11,708 bases of DNA from Actinomycetota bacterium (lineage in GTDB: Bacteria > Actinomycetota > Humimicrobiia > Humimicrobiales > Humimicrobiaceae): NCBI GenBank assembly GCA_018897225.1, contig JAHILC010000327.1:1-11708 (forward strand), given 5' to 3'. A program made the translations under genes and the position numbers. The first letter of the stretch is position 1. Every line of letters starts with the position of its first letter. Positions 7,181 through 11,708 of this stretch are shown here, piece after piece. Under the pieces are notes generated by a model. It was not told where the DNA came from, ran no database searches, and saw nothing but the letters and a program-made list of their open reading frames with translations.

Positions 7181-8026
7181 TTGAAAGCATTTACATATAA
7201 GTTGGGAATAATAGGTTGTGGTAATATGGCTGAGGCTATATTAAAAGGTATACTTGACTCTAAATTTTTAAAATCAGTTGAAATATTTGCTTTTGAAATA
7301 AATCAAGAAAGAAAAGAATATATAAGTGGAAAATATCATATATTATTTGCTGATAGCCTCCAGTCCCTTGTTAAAAATTCCGAATACATTTTAATCTCAG
7401 TAAAACCACAGGATATAAGCAGCTTGCTTGACAAATTAAAAACCTGTTTTGATTATAAACGAAATGTCATTATAAGTATTGCTGCAGGGGTTTCAGCAAA
7501 TTATATTGCGCATAAATTGAAATCCAGTGCACCTGTCATTAGGATCATGCCAAATACACCGGCTATAGTTAAAAAAGGCATGGCAGCGATTAGCAAAGGA
7601 ATTTATGCGACTGGAGAAGATGTTGAATTTGCTAAAAAAATCATGGGCAGCTTAGGGAATTTCATCGTCATAGATGAGAAATTTCAAGACACGATTACAG
7701 CAGTTAGCGGAAGTGGACCAGCCTACTTTTTTCTTTTTTGTAAATATTTGATTAAAGCTGCGGTAAAGAACGGTTTAAACCAGACAACTGCAGAGATGCT
7801 CGCAATCAATACTATGGTCGGAGCAGGTGAAATGATGCAAAAATTTGAAATGAGTGCGGACCATTTAATAAAGATGGTCGCTTCTCCAGGTGGAACAACA
7901 GAGATAGCTTTAAACAAATTTATTGAAAATGGTCTGGAAAAGATTGTGCTGGAATCAGTTGAAAGCGCAATAAAAAGGTCGAAAGAACTTCAGGACACTT
8001 TGGAAAGAGGAAAGGGCCAGTTTTAA
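7181..8026 (+). CDS. proC: Pyrroline-5-carboxylate reductase ProC (TTG start)
   Basis: NAD(P)H-dependent cytoplasmic enzyme that performs the last step of proline synthesis, reducing 1-pyrroline-5-carboxylate to L-proline. The Rossmann loop is GIIGCGNMAEAIL (9-21). Further family blocks are SVKPQDI (73-79), ISIAAGV (98-104), RIMPNTPA (121-128), TAVSGSGPAYF (173-183) and ASPGGTTEIAL (234-244), the last two forming the dimer and substrate region. At 281 residues it is slightly longer than the usual 265-275. It lies between sepF and divIVA, a place where proC also occurs in some other dcw-flanking regions. A metabolic gene here probably reflects shared transcription rather than a direct division role (inference). 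Confidence 0.96.
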   Translation: MKAFTYKLGIIGCGNMAEAILKGILDSKFLKSVEIFAFEINQERKEYISGKYHILFADSLQSLVKNSEYILISVKPQDISSLLDKLKTCFDYKRNVIISIAAGVSANYIAHKLKSSAPVIRIMPNTPAIVKKGMAAISKGIYATGEDVEFAKKIMGSLGNFIVIDEKFQDTITAVSGSGPAYFFLFCKYLIKAAVKNGLNQTTAEMLAINTMVGAGEMMQKFEMSADHLIKMVASPGGTTEIALNKFIENGLEKIVLESVESAIKRSKELQDTLERGKGQF

Positions 8027-8065
8027 AATTTAATAATTATTAATATTTTTATATTTTATTAGTAT

Positions 8066-8071
8066 AGGAGG
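8066..8071 (+). promoter_or_regulatory. Shine-Dalgarno site of divIVA
   Basis: AGGAGG ends 4 nt before the ATG at 8076. It follows a 49-nt A/T-only-looking gap after proC in which I see no convincing promoter or terminator. Confidence 0.75.
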
Positions 8072-8075
8072 AAAA

Positions 8076-8840
8076 ATGGACAAAAATGCTGAATTTATAA
8101 GAAAAAAAGAATTTCATATAGTTTTTAAAGGGTATAAACCAGAAGAGGTTGATAAATTTTTAGATATCGTTTCAGTTGAATTTGACAGGTTAATAAGAAA
8201 AAACAAGGAGCTGCAGGAAAGCCTTGATAAGCTTAAATTTGAAAGCAATGAAGAAGAAACTGATATTAAAAAAATAATTCAGGATGCTTTAGTTTCTGCT
8301 CACAAAGTTGCTGAAGAAATTAAAAGCCAGGCAAAAAAAGAAGCTGAAGAAATTATTGAAAGGCGAAAATCGGAAGAAGAAAGGTCGCTAAGTGATGCTC
8401 AGGTTAAAAAGCTTCAGCTTGAGGAAAGCCTGATAATTCTCCAGAGCAAATACGAGGAGCTTAAAGGTAAGATTAGAAGAATACTGGATGATGTCGGCCA
8501 GCTCATAGAAAAGGCTGAAACCGAAGATCGTCAGATAGAAGCGCCTGCGGTTGAAGAAAATTATTCCCAGTATAACGATGCTTTGCCGGCAGAGCCCCTA
8601 TCCCCTGCTCCTTTTGAGCCTTCACCTGCTGATACTACAGAGAATAAAGCAAATAACGTATCCTATTTTGATGAAGGCAAATATTCTGCTGGCGAAGAAA
8701 AAGAGACAGCAGGGGATGAAAATCCAGATGCGGAAAACCAGCAGGATCCTGGCTTAAAAAGGCAGAGGAAAAAAATAGACATAGCTAATCCTGATATAAT
8801 TGAAAATTTCTTCAGGACTGATGAAGACAAAAATTATTAA
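8076..8840 (+). CDS. divIVA: DivIVA-family polar/septal scaffold protein
   Basis: Coiled-coil scaffold that binds strongly curved membrane at septa and poles and recruits partners such as MinJ/MinD or ParA in other bacteria. The N-terminal DivIVA domain is clear: IRKKEFHIVFKGYKPEEVDKF (8-28). It matches the RGYdxxEVDxFLD pattern, with F17-K18 at the site of the membrane-inserting F-R pair of B. subtilis. Residues about 33-150 are a long K/E-rich coiled coil. Residues 155-230 are an acidic, proline- and glutamate-rich, probably disordered stretch. The tail holds a basic patch (KRQRKK, 228-233) and a short compact motif IDIANPDIIENFFRTD (234-249), which looks like a possible docking peptide. 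Its 254 residues exceed B. subtilis DivIVA (164) and are closer to actinobacterial Wag31. Confidence 0.94.
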   Translation: MDKNAEFIRKKEFHIVFKGYKPEEVDKFLDIVSVEFDRLIRKNKELQESLDKLKFESNEEETDIKKIIQDALVSAHKVAEEIKSQAKKEAEEIIERRKSEEERSLSDAQVKKLQLEESLIILQSKYEELKGKIRRILDDVGQLIEKAETEDRQIEAPAVEENYSQYNDALPAEPLSPAPFEPSPADTTENKANNVSYFDEGKYSAGEEKETAGDENPDAENQQDPGLKRQRKKIDIANPDIIENFFRTDEDKNY

Positions 8841-8870
8841 ATTAATTGTCAAGCCGAATTCTGCAAAAAA

Positions 8871-9947
8871 TTGAAAACAATACTTCTTGCAACTAAAAAT
8901 AAGAACTTAATTGATAATGTAAACAACATTACCGATAGTAAGTATTCCATCGTTTGCCTGGACGATCTTAAGCTTTTGCGGCACTATACTGAAGAATTCA
9001 TGCCATCTTATCTGATAATATCCTCAGACTTAGAAGATTTCAAGAATGCTGTTCATTATATTAATAATAATACAAATTGTGAGGTAATAGTCACAGGGAC
9101 AGAAAGAACTAATGTCGCAAGAGGTAATTTATTTATTAATGATTTCAATAAAATCGAAGATTTGGACAAAGTCCTCAGAATAATAGATAACATGGAAAAT
9201 GAAATAAAAGTAAGTGACTCCAGGGAGATTAAGTTTATTAATCAACAGGTCATTTCATTTTTTTCAGTGCAGGGTGGAGCCGGCAAGACCAGCCTGGCTT
9301 TTAATTTTGCCTGGTATTTAAAAAATCTTAAAAATATAAAGATTCTACTGATTGATTTAAATTTTGCGCAAGGTCCTTCAGATTTAACCTCATGCTTAAA
9401 CTTGCCCGTAATTCCCAATTTAAGTTTATTCATAGAAAAAATCAGTCAAGGCTATGAAGCTCTTGCAGAATCTGTTGTAAGTCTAAGCAGTTTAAATATT
9501 GATATACTTCAACCTCCTTTAACCTTACATCAGAGTGATAAGTTTGATGTAGATATGCTGGGCTGTCTTATCTATCTTGGAAGGAATAATTATAATTTTA
9601 TTATCGCCGATATACCTTTCAGGTTTGATAATATTTGTATTGAGATGTTAAATTTATCGACTATTTCTTTACTGGTGCTAAATCCAAATTCCGGGACTAT
9701 AATTAGAGCGAATGAGTTTAAAAGGTTGCTTCCCCAGTATCAGAAAAAAGGAATAGTCGTAAACAATATGGCAAGAGAACAGAATTACAGCATCAAAGAT
9801 TTGAAATCATTGTTAGATATTCCTATTTTTGAGCAAATTCCTCATATTTGTGAAAAAGAAATTTGTTATTTAAAATATGGTAAGAGAAATTTAAAAATTG
9901 TAGATTTGCAATCTAAAATTTTAAACCTTGCCAGTCAAATAATTTGA
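8871..9947 (+). CDS. CpaE/MinD-like ATPase with pseudo-receiver domain (TTG start)
   Basis: Two domains. Residues 1-110 resemble a response-regulator receiver fold (beta strands at KTILLAT, YSIVCLDD, PSYLIISSD, CEVIVTGT), but the phosphoacceptor position holds serine (S51) and the acidic pair after strand 1 is absent, so it should not be phosphorylated in the usual way. Residues 125-358 are a ParA/MinD-type P-loop ATPase: FFSVQGGAGKTSLA (130-143), ILLIDLNFAQG (158-168) and FIIADIP (243-249). The signature lysine of the deviant Walker A (KGGxGKT) is replaced by glutamine (Q134), while the P-loop lysine K139 stays. This receiver plus ATPase order is that of CpaE/TadZ, polar-localisation proteins of pilus systems, but no pilus gene is in view. 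It starts 30 nt after divIVA without a clear Shine-Dalgarno site, in the same frame. Confidence 0.8.
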   Translation: MKTILLATKNKNLIDNVNNITDSKYSIVCLDDLKLLRHYTEEFMPSYLIISSDLEDFKNAVHYINNNTNCEVIVTGTERTNVARGNLFINDFNKIEDLDKVLRIIDNMENEIKVSDSREIKFINQQVISFFSVQGGAGKTSLAFNFAWYLKNLKNIKILLIDLNFAQGPSDLTSCLNLPVIPNLSLFIEKISQGYEALAESVVSLSSLNIDILQPPLTLHQSDKFDVDMLGCLIYLGRNNYNFIIADIPFRFDNICIEMLNLSTISLLVLNPNSGTIIRANEFKRLLPQYQKKGIVVNNMAREQNYSIKDLKSLLDIPIFEQIPHICEKEICYLKYGKRNLKIVDLQSKILNLASQII

Positions 9948-9959
9948 TAAGCAGATGCT

Positions 9960-10358
9960 ATGATAAAGGAAAAAAAAGAAAAGTTATATACAATAAGTCA
10001 GTTATCTGAATTTGCAGGCATTAGCGAGCAGGAATTAATCAGGATGGTTCTTTTAAAAAAAATCCATTCTGTCAGGCTTGGCAAGTCAATAAGGATTACA
10101 GAAGACGGACTGGAAAGATTTCTTGAAAACCTTTCGGGTAAGGCTATACCAGAATATGATTTTCCGGTACCTGTTGTGTACACAGCAGAACAAGTTTCAA
10201 GAATTTTACAGCTTTCTGTAGATAATATTTGGTTACTGCTCAAGTCGGGTAAATTGAAGGGATTTAAAATCAGAGAAGGTAAAAGTTCATGGAGAATTCC
10301 TGCAAAAAATTTGGATGATTTTATTGTCAGCAGGAGCAAAGAAGATGCCATCAAATGA
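9960..10358 (+). CDS. Protein with two excisionase-type (HTH_17) helix-turn-helix domains
   Basis: A 132-residue protein made of two tandem MerR/excisionase-like winged helix-turn-helix domains. The first (about 9-56) reads YTISQLSEFAGISEQEL, then RLGKSIRITEDGLERFL. The second (about 73-122) reads VYTAEQVSRILQLSVDNIW, then WRIPAKNLDDFI. Both have the typical order of helix-turn-helix, GK, short basic wing (SVRLGKSIRI; GFKIREGKSSWRI) and a closing helix. It probably binds DNA as a regulator or architectural protein; the target is unknown. No integrase or attachment site is present, so an excisionase role is unlikely. It begins 12 nt after the ATPase stop with no clear Shine-Dalgarno site, and its last codons overlap the next gene by 14 nt. 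Confidence 0.75.
   Translation: MIKEKKEKLYTISQLSEFAGISEQELIRMVLLKKIHSVRLGKSIRITEDGLERFLENLSGKAIPEYDFPVPVVYTAEQVSRILQLSVDNIWLLLKSGKLKGFKIREGKSSWRIPAKNLDDFIVSRSKEDAIK
10332..10336 (+). promoter_or_regulatory. Shine-Dalgarno site deciding the start of the small membrane protein
   Basis: AGGAG lies 8 nt before the ATG at 10345 and inside the end of the helix-turn-helix gene. The in-frame ATG at 10315 has no such site and would add ten residues to the N-terminus. Confidence 0.6.
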
Positions 10359-10503
10359 TGGAAAAAAATTTAAGCTTACTATTCTTGAGAAGACAGCTAT
10401 TATAATTATTTTATTTCTTGTATTAATTATTTTATTACTTGTTTTTAACAGACAAATAAAAGAAGCTTTTGAAGCTTTTAAAGTGTGGTATGGGAGCGTT
10501 TAA
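10345..10503 (+). CDS. Small single-pass membrane protein, 52 residues
   Basis: Not recognised as a member of a named family. From the ATG at 10345 the product has a basic N-terminus (KKFK), one hydrophobic segment at about residues 17-35 (TAIIIILFLVLIILLLVF) and a short amphipathic charged tail (NRQIKEAFEAFKVWYGSV). The positive-inside rule suggests a cytoplasmic N-terminus. The start is supported by AGGAG 8 nt upstream and by a 14-nt overlap with the preceding gene, typical of operon coupling. Its 3' end overlaps the convergent minus-strand gene by 26 bp. Role unknown; the context suggests a membrane partner of the upstream ATPase, regulator or DivIVA (inference). Confidence 0.55.
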   Translation: MPSNDGKKFKLTILEKTAIIIILFLVLIILLLVFNRQIKEAFEAFKVWYGSV

Positions 10504-11708
10504 AACTTTTTTTCCATTTTAAGCTCCTAAAGACTAATTTGAAAAATTTAATGGTGTCTTTTATTGGGTTAACATGGCTTACGAAGTCCTTGTGATAAAT
10601 TGTGCTTATGGGAATGTTTTTAATTATATAATTAAGCCAGCTGGCTTTCAGGAGCATTTCGGGTTCTGTATCAAAATTTTTTGTTTCAAGATTTATATTT
10701 TTTAAAGCTCTTAAACTTACATATCTAAATCCTGATTGTACGTCATCTATTTTCTTGCCAGCTATTGCAGAAATGAGCCATGAAGTAAAAAAATTCGTAG
10801 CCAGTCTTATAAAAGGCATACCTTTAGTATTTTTAAATCTGCTCCCAACAATTATATCGGGGTTTTCATTTTCAGCCATTCTTATAAAATCTTCAACTTC
10901 ACTTACTTTATGCTGGCCATCTGCATCCAGTGTTATAATTCCCGAATAACTATTTTTAGCTGCGAAGGCAAATCCTGTTTTTAATGCTTCACCTTTTCCT
11001 TTATTTAACTGATGTCTGATCAATATTATTTTGGGTTCAACAGGTTTTGGAAATTTTTCAATAATTTCAATAGTATTATCAGTAGAACCATCGTCTATGA
11101 TTATTAAATCAAGCCTGTACCGCAGACACTCTGATAATACATCTTTGATATATTTTCCTTCATTGTAAGCAGGTAGGAGAATAGCTATGTTAGTCTTTAC
11201 ACCATAGATATTTGATTCTGTTATTATCTCATCTATTTTTATGTCATGACTTAATACTGGAATTTCAGGCAGCATTTGCATTTCAAAGCACAAAGCTATT
11301 TTTTTTACATTATTATTTAGTAGTGTAAGCAGCTTATCATAAAATCCTCCTCCATAGCCAAGCCTGTTAAGATTTTTATCAAAACAAACACCCGGCACTA
11401 TTGCCAGATCTATGTCAGAGATTTCTGCAGGCTTGCAAAGCTCTGGCACAGGTTCCATGATACCGTAATTGCTCTTTTTAAGTTGATGTTTATAATTTTC
11501 GATAAAATAAAGCTCCAGATTTTTATGCCAAACTCTCGGCAGTATAATTTTTTTACAGTCTTGGAGGGCTTTTCTTATTATTATTGTAGTGTCAATCTCA
11601 CTTCTGAAAGGAAAATAAAGAAGGATATTTGTTGCTTCCACGTAATCCTTAGTTAAAAAGAATCTTTCTGCTGCTTTTTTACTTTTATTAATTCTTTCTA
11701 TTGCGGGT
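10478..11708 (-). CDS. Fusion of 5-formyltetrahydrofolate cyclo-ligase and family 2 glycosyltransferase (5' end outside window)
   Basis: One uninterrupted minus-strand frame holds two unrelated enzyme domains. It is open through the right edge; residues before the GTG at 11641 read ERINKSKKAAERFFLTKDY and continue the cyclo-ligase helix, so GTG 11641 is not the start. Numbering from that GTG, residues 1-145 carry 5-formyl-THF cyclo-ligase motifs: ILPRV (33-37), YGIMEPV (59-65), LAIVPGVCFD (79-88), NRLGYGGGFYDK (92-103) and IDEIITE (136-142). This enzyme returns 5-formyl-THF to 5,10-methenyl-THF using ATP. From about 150 a GT2 domain follows: ILLPAYNEGKYI (154-165), IIIDDGSTDNT (180-190), DADGQH with the DxD metal site (239-244), VGSRF (265-269) and VQSGFRYVSLRAL (301-313). 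It resembles DPM1-like polyprenyl-phosphate sugar transferases without C-terminal membrane helices. No ATG, GTG or TTG lies in frame at the junction. Confidence 0.85.
   Translation of the reverse strand, partial: PAIERINKSKKAAERFFLTKDYVEATNILLYFPFRSEIDTTIIIRKALQDCKKIILPRVWHKNLELYFIENYKHQLKKSNYGIMEPVPELCKPAEISDIDLAIVPGVCFDKNLNRLGYGGGFYDKLLTLLNNNVKKIALCFEMQMLPEIPVLSHDIKIDEIITESNIYGVKTNIAILLPAYNEGKYIKDVLSECLRYRLDLIIIDDGSTDNTIEIIEKFPKPVEPKIILIRHQLNKGKGEALKTGFAFAAKNSYSGIITLDADGQHKVSEVEDFIRMAENENPDIIVGSRFKNTKGMPFIRLATNFFTSWLISAIAGKKIDDVQSGFRYVSLRALKNINLETKNFDTEPEMLLKASWLNYIIKNIPISTIYHKDFVSHVNPIKDTIKFFKLVFRSLKWKKSFKRSHTTL

Noticed and set aside
8030..8043. 14-nt palindrome TTAATAATTATTAA after proC
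   Set aside because: It is A/T only, with no loop and no GC stem, so I do not call it a terminator or operator without conservation data.
9960..10358. Excisionase of an integrated mobile element
   Set aside because: There is no integrase, attachment-site repeat, tRNA or phage gene nearby, and the gene sits in an operon-like series with divIVA; many such HTH proteins are not excisionases.
10755..10949. 64-codon plus-strand frame inside the glycosyltransferase domain
   Set aside because: It is opposite a strongly motif-supported GT2 domain and has no recognisable features.
11639..11641. GTG as the start of the minus-strand fusion gene
   Set aside because: The frame stays open to the right edge and the upstream residues continue the cyclo-ligase N-terminal region, so the true start is outside the window.

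Overview
The window is a low-GC stretch of bacterial chromosome (roughly one third G+C by eye, with A/T-ending codons and many AGA/AGG and ATA codons). It covers the end of a division and cell wall (dcw) cluster and what follows it. SepF, DivIVA, FtsA, a MurB of the short type and a DivIB/FtsQ protein occur together, with no lpxC or other outer-membrane gene in view. This suggests a monoderm (Gram-positive-type) bacterium, either Firmicutes-like or from a deep-branching low-GC lineage. I cannot place it to genus.

Layout. Positions 2-637 are the 3' part of murC, cut by the left edge. murB, ddl and ftsQ follow with gaps of 0 to 8 nt and no visible Shine-Dalgarno sites, so translation is probably coupled. 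ftsA and ftsZ come next; both start with TTG behind a strong GGAGG site, and the ftsA start is best placed at 3355. After ftsZ come yggS/ylmE (PLP-binding protein), sepF, proC and divIVA. The order resembles the ylm/divIVA region of Gram-positive bacteria, but ylmD/pgeF, ylmG/yggT and ylmH are absent from their usual places and proC lies between sepF and divIVA.

Downstream of divIVA, on the same strand, is a less familiar group: a CpaE/MinD-like ATPase with a pseudo-receiver domain and no signature lysine, a protein with two excisionase-type helix-turn-helix domains, and a 52-residue single-pass membrane protein. Gaps are 30 nt or less, so these look like the tail of the same operon. They may link the DivIVA pole marker to an accessory localisation or regulatory function, but that is inference.

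On the minus strand, converging on this operon with a 26-bp overlap of 3' ends, one reading frame joins a 5-formyltetrahydrofolate cyclo-ligase domain to a DPM1-like family 2 glycosyltransferase with almost no linker. Its 5' end is cut by the right edge. This fusion is the most unusual object in the window.

The genes form a coherent programme: MurC, MurB and Ddl supply cell wall precursors; FtsZ, FtsA, SepF and FtsQ build the septum; DivIVA marks curved membrane at septum and poles. No tRNA, rRNA, CRISPR array, transposase or convincing terminator was seen. Coding sequence fills almost the whole window, and the longest gap is about 67 nt.
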